Shown here: positions 7,653 to 15,760 of the stretch, in pieces | Position numbering within the stretch: the first letter of the stretch is position 1 | Layout: every line of letters starts with the position of its first letter | Source of the DNA: Gemmatimonadetes bacterium T265 | Lineage (GTDB): Bacteria; Gemmatimonadota; Gemmatimonadetes; Gemmatimonadales; Gemmatimonadaceae | Length of the DNA stretch: 64,000 nucleotides | Reading direction: 5' to 3' | Assembly: GCA_019973575.1 (NCBI GenBank) | Contig: BPUI01000002.1 | Location: forward strand, 1,116,001-1,180,000 | Notes under the pieces: model-generated | What the model saw: only the letters and a program-made list of their open reading frames with translations | What the model was told of the DNA's origin: nothing | The model's database searches: none | Translations under genes and position numbers: made by a program

Positions 7653-8707
7653 CCTCGACGCCGCATCCCGAGCCCGCCCGTCGTGACGCGGGCGGCGTCA
7701 ACGTCCGGTCCGTCGACACGCTGCTGGTCGAGCGCGCGCGCGACTTCCTGCGGGGCGGGCCGGCCACGTCCGCGGAGCTCGTCGCGCGCGTCTGTCAGCT
7801 CCCGTCGGTCGCGCCCGCGATGGCCGAGCGCCTCGCCGCCGAACTCCTCGGCACGCACCCGGACTTCGCGCGCGGAGCGGACGGCCGCTGGACGTTAGGC
7901 GGCGCGCCGCGCGTGCCGACCTTCGCGGAGTGGCGCGCGGCGCGCGAGGCCGCGCCCGCGGCGGGCCCGCGGCACGCGCACGCGGCGCACGAGCGCGACG
8001 CCGCGCCGGCCCTCCCGGGCGACGACGACCCGCTCGACGCGCTGCCGTACGTCGTCGTCGACGTCGAGACGACGGGCGGGAGCCCGGAGAACGGGCACCG
8101 CATCACCGAGATCGCCGCCGTCGTGGTCGAGGGCGGGGAGGTGCGCGACGTCTACGAGACGCTCGTCAACCCGGAACGCGGGATCCCGCCCGAGATCATG
8201 CGGCTGACGGGGATCTCGTGGGAGATGGTGCGCGACAAGGCGCCGTTCGCGGGCGTGTGCGACGACGTCGTCGGCGCAATCGCCGGTCGCGTTTTCGTCG
8301 CGCACAACGCCGCGTTCGATTGGCGGTTCGTCCGCGCGGAGGTCGCGCGGACGTCCGGGCGGCAGCTCGACGGCCGGCGCCTCTGTACGGTGCGGCTCGC
8401 CCGCAAGCTGCTCCCGCAGCTCCGCAGCCGCTCGCTCGGCTACGTGGCCGAGTGGTACGGCGCGACGAAGTTCGCCGAGACGTACTTCGAGGGGCGGCAC
8501 GGGCGGGGGCGGCCGTGGCGACACAGCGCGGCGGGCGACGCGGTCGCGACCGCGCACTGTCTTATCCGGCTCCTGGGCGACGCCGCGGACCACGGCGTGA
8601 CGACGTGGGGGGCGATGGACCGCTGGCTCGCGGGTGGGACCGGGACCGCGCGACGTCGCCGGCGCAGCGCGATGCCGTCGGGCGTGAAGCGGGACCCGGA
8701 GGCGTGA
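7649..8707 (+). CDS. DnaQ-like 3-5 exonuclease (DNA polymerase III epsilon family) with N-terminal helical domain
   Basis: 352 residues. Residues about 20-75 form a short helical, winged-helix-like segment; residues about 130-320 are a DEDDh exonuclease with ExoI VVVDVETTGG (about 136), ExoII HNAAFDWRF (about 218) and ExoIII HSAAGDA (about 292). The C-terminal 30 residues are basic. These motifs match the epsilon proofreading family, but the extra N-terminal domain and the position away from polIII genes suggest an accessory exonuclease of the type found fused to other domains in PolC or DinG-like proteins. The GTG start overlaps the arcA stop (GTGA), so it is probably cotranscribed with arcA; I see no functional reason for that pairing. 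Confidence 0.85.
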   Translation: MTSTPHPEPARRDAGGVNVRSVDTLLVERARDFLRGGPATSAELVARVCQLPSVAPAMAERLAAELLGTHPDFARGADGRWTLGGAPRVPTFAEWRAAREAAPAAGPRHAHAAHERDAAPALPGDDDPLDALPYVVVDVETTGGSPENGHRITEIAAVVVEGGEVRDVYETLVNPERGIPPEIMRLTGISWEMVRDKAPFAGVCDDVVGAIAGRVFVAHNAAFDWRFVRAEVARTSGRQLDGRRLCTVRLARKLLPQLRSRSLGYVAEWYGATKFAETYFEGRHGRGRPWRHSAAGDAVATAHCLIRLLGDAADHGVTTWGAMDRWLAGGTGTARRRRRSAMPSGVKRDPEA

Positions 8708-8755
8708 GTTGGCCGGGGCACGGTCGCGCGGGCATGTTCGCGGCCGAATCGGCGT

Positions 8756-8884
8756 GTGTCATCCTGAGCGCAGCGAAGGATCTTGCGTCCGCTGCGAGGA
8801 GCCGGATCCGGTGGGACGGTCCATCTGCGCATACCAGCCCCCTCGTCCCGCACGCACGATCCTTCGCTGCGCTCAGGATGACAC
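8756..8884. repeat. Fold-back repeat element, copy 1
   Basis: Perfect 27-bp terminal inverted repeats: GTGTCATCCTGAGCGCAGCG... at 8756-8782 and its exact complement at 8858-8884, separated by 75 bp. A second copy with the same arms but a different interior is at 44741-44870. No coding capacity is evident. The structure resembles a REP/BIME-type or MITE-like dispersed element and would form a long hairpin in RNA. It sits between the exonuclease and hydrolase genes. Confidence 0.9.
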
Positions 8885-8911
8885 CGCTCTTGGTATGACA
8901 CGTTTTGACAG

Positions 8912-9799
8912 ATGCCCGCCGTGACATCCGCCGAGCACCGCACCGAGACCCGCCGCGTCGGCCGTCTCACCGTGCACACGATCCACGCCGGCGTGCAGCG
9001 GCTCGACGGCGGCGCGATGTTCGGCGTCGTCCCGAAGCCACTCTGGGAACGCCGAGCGCCGCCGGACGCGCGGAACCGCATCCCGCTCGCGATGCGGTGC
9101 CTGCTGGTCGAACACGACGACGGCCTCGTGCTCGTCGACGCCGGCCTGGGGAACAAAGAAGACGCCAAGTTCCGCGACATCTACGGCGTCGAGAACGCCG
9201 GCTCGGGCGGGCGCACCTGGCTCGAGGACGGACTGCGGGCGTTAGGCCACGCGCCGGAGGACGTGCGCGTGCTCGTGAACACGCACCTGCACTTCGACCA
9301 CGCGGGCGGCAACACGTACCGCGATGAGGGCGGCCAGGTTCGCCTGACGTTTCCGAACGCGCGGTACGTCGTGCAACGCGGCGAACTGGCCTACGCGACG
9401 GCGACGAACGAGCGCACGGCGGCGAGTTACCTTCCGCACAACGTCGCCCCGGTCGCGGCCGTGGGGCGGTTCGACCTCGTAGAGGGCGAAACGACGGTCG
9501 TGCCCGGCGTGCGCGTGCTCCCGACGCCCGGCCACGTGCCGCACCACCAGAGCGTATTGATCGAGAGTGCGGGCGAGGTCGCGTGCTTTCTCGGCGACGT
9601 GGTCGCGACCGCCGCGCACCTGCCGTTGCCGTGGATCATGGGATACGACGTCGAGCCGCTCGTGACACTCGAAACCAAGCGCGCCCTGCTCGCGCGGGCG
9701 GCGGACGAACAGTGGCTCGTCGTCTTCGAGCATGATCCGGCGGTCGGGTGGGGGCGGGTCGCGCACGATGGGCGGAGCTACGTGCTCGCGCCGACGTAG
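8912..9799 (+). CDS. Metallo-beta-lactamase-fold hydrolase
   Basis: 295 residues. The Zn-binding signature THLHFDHAGG lies near residue 124, with further ligands in PTPGHVPHH (about 207), the aspartate of LGDVVA (about 229) and a C-terminal EHD, giving the dinuclear site of the MBL superfamily. The general pattern is of the lactonase/quorum-quenching-like subgroup, but substrate cannot be assigned from sequence. No signal peptide is visible, so it is probably cytoplasmic. The fold-back element separates it from the upstream gene. Confidence 0.85.
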   Translation: MPAVTSAEHRTETRRVGRLTVHTIHAGVQRLDGGAMFGVVPKPLWERRAPPDARNRIPLAMRCLLVEHDDGLVLVDAGLGNKEDAKFRDIYGVENAGSGGRTWLEDGLRALGHAPEDVRVLVNTHLHFDHAGGNTYRDEGGQVRLTFPNARYVVQRGELAYATATNERTAASYLPHNVAPVAAVGRFDLVEGETTVVPGVRVLPTPGHVPHHQSVLIESAGEVACFLGDVVATAAHLPLPWIMGYDVEPLVTLETKRALLARAADEQWLVVFEHDPAVGWGRVAHDGRSYVLAPT

Positions 9800-9835
9800 C
9801 GAGTTGTTCCTCGCGCGCCGCCGTCTCCTGCCTGG

Positions 9836-9864
9836 TTGACAGCCAGGCACGGACGGGCTAACCT
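9836..9864 (+). promoter_or_regulatory. Candidate sigma70-type promoter of infC operon
   Basis: TTGACA at 9836-9841, 17 bp spacer, TAACCT at 9859-9864. The -35 is consensus; the -10 keeps the key first, second and last positions. It would give an infC leader of about 280 nt. Confidence 0.55.
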
Positions 9865-10148
9865 GTCCGGTCATAATGCGCGAAGTGGGGCGACGTGCGT
9901 CTGCCCCCACCCTCCGGCCCCGGGTTCGGCGACACGTTCTTCCGGAACGCCCTGTCGCGGCGCGGGTGTGCTGCAGGAGTCTAGGCAACCGCCGCGCGCT
10001 CCGTCCGATCCACCTTGACGCGGTGGGCACGCCTTCGAGGGCGGTCCATCCCGGGTGCGCGGGCGGGGCGTCTGCGTCGTGTGGCGTGGGCTCCGAGCGT
10101 TCGGGGCTCGCGCCGCTTGTGTTTTTCCCCACTCGAGGAGTACGGCGT
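9865..10148 (+). other. Long 5-prime leader of infC
   Basis: No gene is supported in the 349 bp between 9799 and 10149. Downstream of the candidate promoter the sequence is GC-rich and can form several stems, including CGAGC/GCTCG around 10096-10118, followed by a short T run (GTTTTT, about 10120). It ends with GAGGAG at 10135-10140, 8 nt before the ATT start. infC leaders in other bacteria carry attenuation or L20-binding control; here the structure is only suggestive. Confidence 0.4.
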
Positions 10149-10664
10149 ATTCAGGACACGACGAAGCGCGTCCGCGTCAACCGGCAAATCCGCATCAGCC
10201 CCATTCGCGTGATCGCGGCCGACGGCAGCCAACTCGGGATTTTGGAGGTCGAAGCCGCCCTCCGGATCGCCGAAGAACAGAACCTCGACCTCGTCGAGGT
10301 GGCACCGCTGGCACGTCCGCCCGTGGCCCGCATCATGGACTACGGGAAGTTCAAGTTCGAGCAGGCGAAGCAGGCGCGTACGGCCAAGAAGAAGCAGCAC
10401 GTCATCCAGCTCAAGGAAGTCAAGTTCCGGCCGGGCATCGACGAGCACGACTTCGAGACCAAGACGCGCCACGCCCGCCGCTTCCTCGAGGAAGGCAACA
10501 AGGTCAAGGTCACCCTCATGTTCCGCGGCCGGCAGATCACGCACCCGGAGTTGGGGCGCGCGGTCGTCACCCGCGTCGCGCAGGAGCTCGCCGACCTCTC
10601 GAAGGTCGAGAGCGACGCGCGGCTCGAGGGCAAGGCCATGACCATGATCCTCACACCGAAATAG
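10149..10664 (+). CDS. infC: Translation initiation factor IF-3 (ATT start)
   Basis: 171 residues. IF-3 binds the 30S subunit, prevents premature 50S joining and proofreads the initiator codon. The N-domain begins [13 protein letters not shown] and the linker/C-domain contains [16 protein letters not shown] and [11 protein letters not shown], all conserved. No ATG/GTG/TTG suits the start; ATT at 10149 does, with GAGGAG at 10135-10140 spaced 8 nt before it. An AUU start of infC is the known autoregulatory device in enterobacteria, since IF-3 discriminates against its own start codon. Followed by rpmI and rplT in the standard operon. Confidence 0.93.
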   Translation: MQDTTKRVRVNRQIRISPIRVIAADGSQLGILEVEAALRIAEEQNLDLVEVAPLARPPVARIMDYGKFKFEQAKQARTAKKKQHVIQLKEVKFRPGIDEHDFETKTRHARRFLEEGNKVKVTLMFRGRQITHPELGRAVVTRVAQELADLSKVESDARLEGKAMTMILTPK

Positions 10665-10678
10665 GAGACGGCGTACCC

Positions 10679-10879
10679 ATGCCGAAGATGAAGTCGCACC
10701 GGGGCGCGAAGAAGCGCTTCTCGGTCACCGGGACCGGGAAGGTCAAGCGCGCGAAGGCGTACAAGAGCCACATCCTCACCAAGAAGTCGCCCAAGCGGAA
10801 GCGCAACCTGCGCCGCAACACGACCGTGGGCACCAACGGCGAGGCGAAGGTGCTCAAGCGCCTCCTGCTCGCGTCCTGA
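10679..10879 (+). CDS. rpmI: 50S ribosomal protein L35
   Basis: 66 residues, highly basic, starting [14 protein letters not shown] and with [16 protein letters not shown], the conserved L35 pattern. It binds 23S rRNA in the 50S subunit. Lies 14 nt after infC and 26 nt before rplT; an AGGAG-type site (GGAGACGG) precedes the ATG. Confidence 0.97.
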   Translation: MPKMKSHRGAKKRFSVTGTGKVKRAKAYKSHILTKKSPKRKRNLRRNTTVGTNGEAKVLKRLLLAS

Positions 10880-10905
10880 CGCCGCCGACGATAGGAGCCT
10901 AGACG

Positions 10906-11292
10906 ATGCCTCGCGCAGTCTCGAACGTCCCGCGCCTCAAGCGCCGCAACGAAACTCTCAAGGCCGCGAAGGGCGCCTACGGCGCCCGCTCCAAGCTGTA
11001 CCGCCCGGCCAAGGAGACCGTCGAGCGCGGCTGGCGCTACGCCTACCGTGACCGCAAGAACAAGAAGCGCGACTTCCGCCGCCTCTGGATCGTGCGCATC
11101 AACGCGGCGGCCCACCAGCACGGGATGAGCTACTCGGTCTTCATCAACGGACTCAAGGCCGCCGGCCTCGAGATCGACCGGAAGATCCTCGCCGACGTCG
11201 CCGTGCGCGACCCGCAGGCGTTCGGCGTGATCGCCGACCAGGTGCGCGCGGCGCTGGACAAGAGCCAGCAGCAGACGGCCGCCGCGGCGTAG
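10906..11292 (+). CDS. rplT: 50S ribosomal protein L20
   Basis: 128 residues with the conserved basic N-terminal arm ([15 protein letters not shown]) and the core [12 protein letters not shown]. It is an early-assembly 23S rRNA-binding protein and in several bacteria represses the infC-rpmI-rplT operon; an equivalent control here is not demonstrated. The last 12 residues are Gln/Ala-rich. Confidence 0.97.
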   Translation: MPRAVSNVPRLKRRNETLKAAKGAYGARSKLYRPAKETVERGWRYAYRDRKNKKRDFRRLWIVRINAAAHQHGMSYSVFINGLKAAGLEIDRKILADVAVRDPQAFGVIADQVRAALDKSQQQTAAAA

Positions 11293-11398
11293 CCGCTCGC
11301 GTTGGACGGGTGCCGCCCGTCCGTTGATCCGCCGCGGCGGCGGTGCGACCTTGCGAGGCGCACCGCCCGCCGCCGCGTTTCTGGCCCTTCGTATTCAC

Positions 11399-12439
11399 GT
11401 GACTCTTTCCGATTACCTCGCCCGCGGCGACGCCCTGCTCGCCGCCGTGCGCGCCCTTCTCGACGGGCTCGACCCCGCCACACGCCTCGACGATGCAAAG
11501 GGCCAGCTCAACGCGCTGAAGGACGCACCGCTCGCCGAGCTGCAGGGCGCGCTCCGAACGCTCGCACCTGACGACCGGCGCGCGGCCGGGCAGGCGTTCA
11601 ACGCGCTGAAGGTGGGCATCGCCGGCGCGCTCGCCGGCTTTGACGTGCGACACGTGGCGACCGCGGCGCCGCGTGCGTCGGTCGACCTCACGATGCCGGC
11701 GCGCCGGGCATGGGTCGGCGCGGTACATCCCGTCACGGCCGTGATCGACGAGATCTGCGACATCTTCCGCGAACTCGGTTTCACCGTCGCGAGCGGGCCC
11801 GAGGCGGAGCACGCGTGGTACAACTTCGGCGCGCTCAACTTCCCGGCGAACCACCCGGCGATGGACATGCACGACACGCTGTACCTCGCCGGCACGCCGG
11901 ACGCGGTCCTGCGGACGCACACGTCGCCGGTGCAGGTGCGCACGCTGCAACGCTTCCGACCGCCGGTGCGCGTGCTGATCCCGGGTAACGTGTACCGCCG
12001 CGACTTCTTCGACGCGACGCACGCGCCCGCGTTCGCCCAGCTCGAAGGGCTCGCGGTCGACGAGGGGATCTCGTTCGTCGACCTGAAATCGACGCTGATG
12101 ACCTTCGCGCGCCGGTTCTACGGCTCGTCGCGCCGGGTGCGCTTCGGCCCGTCGTACTTCCCGTTTACCGAGCCCTCCGCGCAGATGGACGTCGAGGTCG
12201 ACCTCGGCGACGGCCGCGGGCCGCGCTGGGTCGAGATCCTGGGATGCGGCATGGTGCACCCCGCGGTGCTCGAGTCGGCGGGCGTCGACTCGGAGCGCTA
12301 CACCGGGTTCGCGTGGGGAATGGGACCGGGGCGCATCGCGATGAGCCGCCACGACATCCCCGACATCCGCCACCTCTACGACTCCGACGTGCGCTTCCTC
12401 GAGCAGTTCGCGGGCGGCGCAGCGGGCACCGCGCCATGA
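11399..12439 (+). CDS. pheS: Phenylalanine-tRNA ligase alpha subunit
   Basis: 346 residues from GTG 11399. The N-terminal helical arm (residues about 1-90) would contact tRNA; the class II catalytic core follows with motif 2 YRRDFFDATHAPAFAQLEG, FTEPSAQMDVE and motif 3 GFAWGMGPGRIAM. It charges tRNA-Phe as an alpha2-beta2 enzyme with pheT. An in-frame ATT/ATG-poor extension to 11324 (GTG/TTG-type start) would add 25 unconserved residues, so the GTG is preferred. The stop overlaps the pheT ATG by 4 bp. Confidence 0.95.
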   Translation: MTLSDYLARGDALLAAVRALLDGLDPATRLDDAKGQLNALKDAPLAELQGALRTLAPDDRRAAGQAFNALKVGIAGALAGFDVRHVATAAPRASVDLTMPARRAWVGAVHPVTAVIDEICDIFRELGFTVASGPEAEHAWYNFGALNFPANHPAMDMHDTLYLAGTPDAVLRTHTSPVQVRTLQRFRPPVRVLIPGNVYRRDFFDATHAPAFAQLEGLAVDEGISFVDLKSTLMTFARRFYGSSRRVRFGPSYFPFTEPSAQMDVEVDLGDGRGPRWVEILGCGMVHPAVLESAGVDSERYTGFAWGMGPGRIAMSRHDIPDIRHLYDSDVRFLEQFAGGAAGTAP

Positions 12440-14901
12440 TCGTCTCGCACGAGTGGCTGCGAGCGTTCGTCCCGCACGCGCTCTCGGCCGCGCAGGTGGG
12501 CGAGCTGCTGAGCGCGCACGTCGCGACGCTGGAGGGCGTCGAGGCCCTCCGCGCCGACCTTGCGCCGTTCGTCGTCGGGCAGGTCGTCGCGAGCGAGCGG
12601 ATCCCGGACACGAAGCTGAGCGCGAACCGTGTCGACGACGGCTCGGGAGCGCTGCTCGATGTCGTATGCGGCGCGCCGAACGTCGAGGTCGGCGCGAAGT
12701 ACCCGTTCGCGCGCACGGGCACGACGATGCCCGGCGGCACGCTCACCATCGAGCGCCGCAAGATTCGCGGACACACTTCGAACGGGATGCTCTGCTCGGC
12801 GCGCGAGCTCGGGCTCGGCGACGCGCACGACGGCATTCTCACGCTGGCGACCGACGCGGCGCCGGGCACCCCGCTGCTCGACGTCCTCCCGCTCGGGGAC
12901 GCACGCATCGAGCTCGACGTGCTCGCCAATCGGCCCGACCTGCTGTCGCAGCGTGGCGTCGCCCGCGAGGTGGCGGCGCTCACAGGCGTCCCGCTGCAAG
13001 CGCCGCCGGAACTCCGCACGACGCCCGCGCTCCCCGACGTCGCGGCTGGCCTGGAGTCGGCGTCCGCCGCGGGCGTGACGATCCGGATCGACGACCCGGC
13101 GGGCTGCCCGCGCTATTGCGCGGCCGTCGTGCGCGGCGTCCGTGTCGGACCGAGCCCGGACTGGCTCGTCCGCCGGCTCGAAGGGTTGGGCGCGCGCTCG
13201 ATCAACAATGTCGTCGACGCGACGAACTACGCGCTGCACGGCCTCGGGCAGCCGATGCACGCGTTCGACGTCGCGCGCCTCGCGGACGCGACGGTCGTCG
13301 TGCGCCGGGCGCGCCCCGGCGAGCCGATCACGACGCTCGACGGCGTCGCGCGCACGCTCGGCGCCGACGTGCTCGTGATCGCGGACGCCGAGCGTGCGCA
13401 GGCGATCGCGGGCGTCATCGGCGGCCGCGACAGCGAGGTGACCGGCGAGACCGTCGACGTGCTGCTCGAGGTCGCGTACTTCGATCCACAACGCACGCGC
13501 GACTCGCGCCGGCAGGTCAACGTCAACACCGACGCGAGCTACCGCTTCGAACGAGGAGTAGACCGGGCCGCCACCCGCGAACTGCTCGACGCAGGCGTCG
13601 CCCTGCTCACGGCGGTCGCGGGCGGGACGGTCGCGGCGATCCTCGACGTCGGCGAGGCGCCCGGGCCGCTCCCGCCCGTCACGCTTCGCGAGGATCGGAT
13701 CGCGCAGGTGTTGGGCGTCGCCGTCGGGACGCACGACGTCGAGCGCCTGCTCGCGGCCATCGGATTCGAACTCCGACACGAAGCCGACGCGCCGGACCGG
13801 GGGCGCGTGTGGCGGGTGCAACCCCCGTCATGGCGCCAGGACATCGCGCGCGAGATCGATCTGGTCGAAGACGTCGCACGGCTCGTCGGGTTCGACGCGT
13901 TCCCCGACGAGCTGCGCCCGGCGCGTCCGGGCACGTCGCCGGACGACCCGCTCGTGATCGCGACGCGTCGCGTGCGCGCCGAGCTCGTCGCGGCGGGGCT
14001 CCTGGAGGCGCGCCCGCTGCCCTTCGTTCGCGGCGACGACGCGACCCACACCCGCGTCGCGAACCCGCTCGGCGAGGACGAACCCCACCTGCGGCGCGCG
14101 GTGCTCGAAACGCTCGTCGATCGCGCGGAGCACAACCTCGCGCGCATGCAGGGCGACGTGCGGTTGTTCGAGATTGGCAGCGCGTTCGAACCCATGACCG
14201 CCGGCGCGCTGCCGACCGAGACGTTGCGCGTCGGCGCGCTCGTCATGGGTGCCCGGCGGCCGCCGCACTTCACCGACCCGAAGCCGCCGGCGTTCGACGT
14301 GTGGGATGCCAAGTGGATCGGCGAACGTGCGGCCCGCGCGGCGCACCCTGCCGGCCGCGTTGCCTGCATCCCGGCCGCCGGTGACGAGCTCTGGAGCGTT
14401 ACGGTCGACGGACGGCTGGTCGGGCGGGTCGTCCGCCTCGCCCTCGACGCGCCGGTCTGGGCCGCGCCGGCGTTCGGCGTCGAGATCGCGCTGGGCGTGA
14501 TTGCCTCCGAGCCGGTCGCGGGGCACGGGGCGAACCGCTGGAGTGCGGCGTCCGACGGGCACGCGGCCAGCGCGGCTGCGCGCGTGCCGCCGCTCGGCTT
14601 TCGCCCGCTTCCGACGACGCCGGCCGTCGATCTCGATCTCGCGCTCGTGGTGCCGGACGGTGTGACGGCCGCCGCGGTCGCCGACGTGTTGCGCGCGACC
14701 GGCGGCTCGCTGCTGGAGTCGCTCGAGGTGTTTGACGAGTTCCGCGGCGGCGATCTCCCGCCCGGGACGCGCAGTCTGGCGTGGCGACTGGTGCTCCGCG
14801 ATCCGTCGCGGACGCTGCGAGACAAGGAGGTCGAGGGCCGCCGCGAGCGGCTGCTCGCGGCGCTCGACGCGCAACTCGGGGTTAGTACGCGTGGGCGCTG
14901 A
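12436..14901 (+). CDS. pheT: Phenylalanine-tRNA ligase beta subunit
   Basis: 821 residues, full family length. Domains in order: N-terminal MIVSHEWL and an OB/tRNA-binding (EMAP-like) region to about 150, B3/B4 editing domain with INNVVDATNYALH near 255, B5 domain, the catalytic-like core, and a C-terminal FDX-ACB anticodon-binding domain (from about residue 725, PLGFRPLPTTPAVDLDLAL). The ATG overlaps the pheS stop (ATGA). The start of the next small gene overlaps its last codons. Confidence 0.96.
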   Translation: MIVSHEWLRAFVPHALSAAQVGELLSAHVATLEGVEALRADLAPFVVGQVVASERIPDTKLSANRVDDGSGALLDVVCGAPNVEVGAKYPFARTGTTMPGGTLTIERRKIRGHTSNGMLCSARELGLGDAHDGILTLATDAAPGTPLLDVLPLGDARIELDVLANRPDLLSQRGVAREVAALTGVPLQAPPELRTTPALPDVAAGLESASAAGVTIRIDDPAGCPRYCAAVVRGVRVGPSPDWLVRRLEGLGARSINNVVDATNYALHGLGQPMHAFDVARLADATVVVRRARPGEPITTLDGVARTLGADVLVIADAERAQAIAGVIGGRDSEVTGETVDVLLEVAYFDPQRTRDSRRQVNVNTDASYRFERGVDRAATRELLDAGVALLTAVAGGTVAAILDVGEAPGPLPPVTLREDRIAQVLGVAVGTHDVERLLAAIGFELRHEADAPDRGRVWRVQPPSWRQDIAREIDLVEDVARLVGFDAFPDELRPARPGTSPDDPLVIATRRVRAELVAAGLLEARPLPFVRGDDATHTRVANPLGEDEPHLRRAVLETLVDRAEHNLARMQGDVRLFEIGSAFEPMTAGALPTETLRVGALVMGARRPPHFTDPKPPAFDVWDAKWIGERAARAAHPAGRVACIPAAGDELWSVTVDGRLVGRVVRLALDAPVWAAPAFGVEIALGVIASEPVAGHGANRWSAASDGHAASAAARVPPLGFRPLPTTPAVDLDLALVVPDGVTAAAVADVLRATGGSLLESLEVFDEFRGGDLPPGTRSLAWRLVLRDPSRTLRDKEVEGRRERLLAALDAQLGVSTRGR

Positions 14902-15232
14902 GCCGAGCGCGCCCGCGCCGTTCGCTGCACTCGACACGCTCGAGCAGCGCGTGCACGCACTTGCCGACGAGCTCGCGTTCTTCCGCCGGCGCGCGCTCGA
15001 CGCGGAGCGACGATTGCGCGACGTGCTCGGCCACCAGGCGGCGACCGTCGGCGGAGCCGCCGCACAGCGTTCGAGCGAGCTCGACCTTACGCGGCTCGGT
15101 GCGTTGGAGTTGGAGAACGCCGAGCTCCGTGCGCGGATCATCGAGGCCGCCGACCGCGCACGCGCGGTCGCGAGCCGCATGCGGTTCGCGCGACAGCAGG
15201 ACGATGCGGCCGCGGTCGACGGGGGCGGGTGA
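14891..15232 (+). CDS. Small coiled-coil protein between pheT and zapA
   Basis: 113 residues from GTG 14891, overlapping the pheT stop by 11 nt and ending in a GTGA overlap with zapA. The sequence is rich in Glu, Arg, Ala and Leu, with heptad-like runs (TLEQRVHALADELAFFRRRA and LELENAELRARIIEAADRA), so a two-segment coiled coil is likely. I recognise no named family. Its placement inside a pheT-zapA junction suggests a partner or division-associated coiled coil comparable in role to ZapB, but that is only inference. Confidence 0.65.
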   Translation: MGAEPSAPAPFAALDTLEQRVHALADELAFFRRRALDAERRLRDVLGHQAATVGGAAAQRSSELDLTRLGALELENAELRARIIEAADRARAVASRMRFARQQDDAAAVDGGG

Positions 15233-15534
15233 GCCCGCGCACGTCGATCCGCGTCCGCATCGTCGGCGAGGAGTACGCGCTCCGCAGCGACGCGGGCGAG
15301 GAGCACACGCGCGCGGTCGCCGCGTACGTCGACCGGGTTGTTGCGGAAGTCATGGCGAGTGGAACGGTCGTCGAGACGCACAAGGCGGCGATCCTCGCCG
15401 CGCTGCAGATCACCGACGAGCTCCTGCGCCTGCGCGCGACCGACGAGGCGCGCGACGCGCGGCTACGTGCCTTGAGCGACGAAGTCGCGCGGCTCCTCCC
15501 GCCGGCCCGGCGCAGCGCCGACGCGGCTGGCTGA
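15229..15534 (+). CDS. zapA: Cell division protein ZapA
   Basis: 101 residues. The N-terminal beta-rich head (TSIRVRIVGEEYALRS) and the following helix (VAAYVDRVVAEVM, then a long Arg/Glu/Ala helix) fit ZapA, which tetramerises and bundles FtsZ filaments at mid-cell. It also contains a conserved THKAAILAALQITDELL helix. The start GTG overlaps the preceding gene's stop. Confidence 0.85.
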   Translation: MSPRTSIRVRIVGEEYALRSDAGEEHTRAVAAYVDRVVAEVMASGTVVETHKAAILAALQITDELLRLRATDEARDARLRALSDEVARLLPPARRSADAAG

Positions 15535-15557
15535 GCCCGCGCTCGACGGCAGTCGCG

Positions 15558-15586
15558 TTGCCTTTCTGGTTGCCGTAGGGTAGCTT
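15558..15586 (+). promoter_or_regulatory. Candidate promoter upstream of rny
   Basis: TTGCCT (15558-15563), 17 bp, TAGCTT (15581-15586). Predicted start about 15593, giving a leader of about 170 nt before rny. Confidence 0.5.
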
Positions 15587-15592
15587 GGCGGG

Positions 15593-15658
15593 GCGCGGTC
15601 GATCCGTCGTATACGCAAGCCACGTCGTCACTTACGCCGTTCGCTCCGGATCGCGCGC
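15593..15658 (+). other. Structured rny leader or small RNA
   Basis: Directly after the predicted transcription start, GCGCGGTCGATCCG (15593-15606) can pair with CGGATCGCGCGC (15647-15658), closing a loop of about 40 nt. In many proteobacteria 6S RNA is found beside zapA, but the diagnostic central bubble is not recognisable here. Could be a leader hairpin for rny or an independent small RNA. Confidence 0.35.
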
Positions 15659-15760
15659 GCTCGTCGGCGGCGTTGTCGCGGTCCCGTCGGGGCCGCCATG
15701 CCGGACCGCCGGACTGCAGTCCGACCGCGCGCCCGAGCGCGCTGGCATATAGAGATCGAC

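Noticed and set aside
10090-10125. Confident intrinsic attenuator in the infC leader
   Set aside because: The stem is only 5 bp and the T run is 5 nt and not directly attached to the stem; kept only as a low-confidence note.
13539-15065. Minus-strand open frames through pheT
   Set aside because: Shadow of pheT with no recognisable motif.
15535-15760. 6S RNA call
   Set aside because: The central bubble and closing stem of 6S RNA are not recognisable, so only a structured leader is reported.
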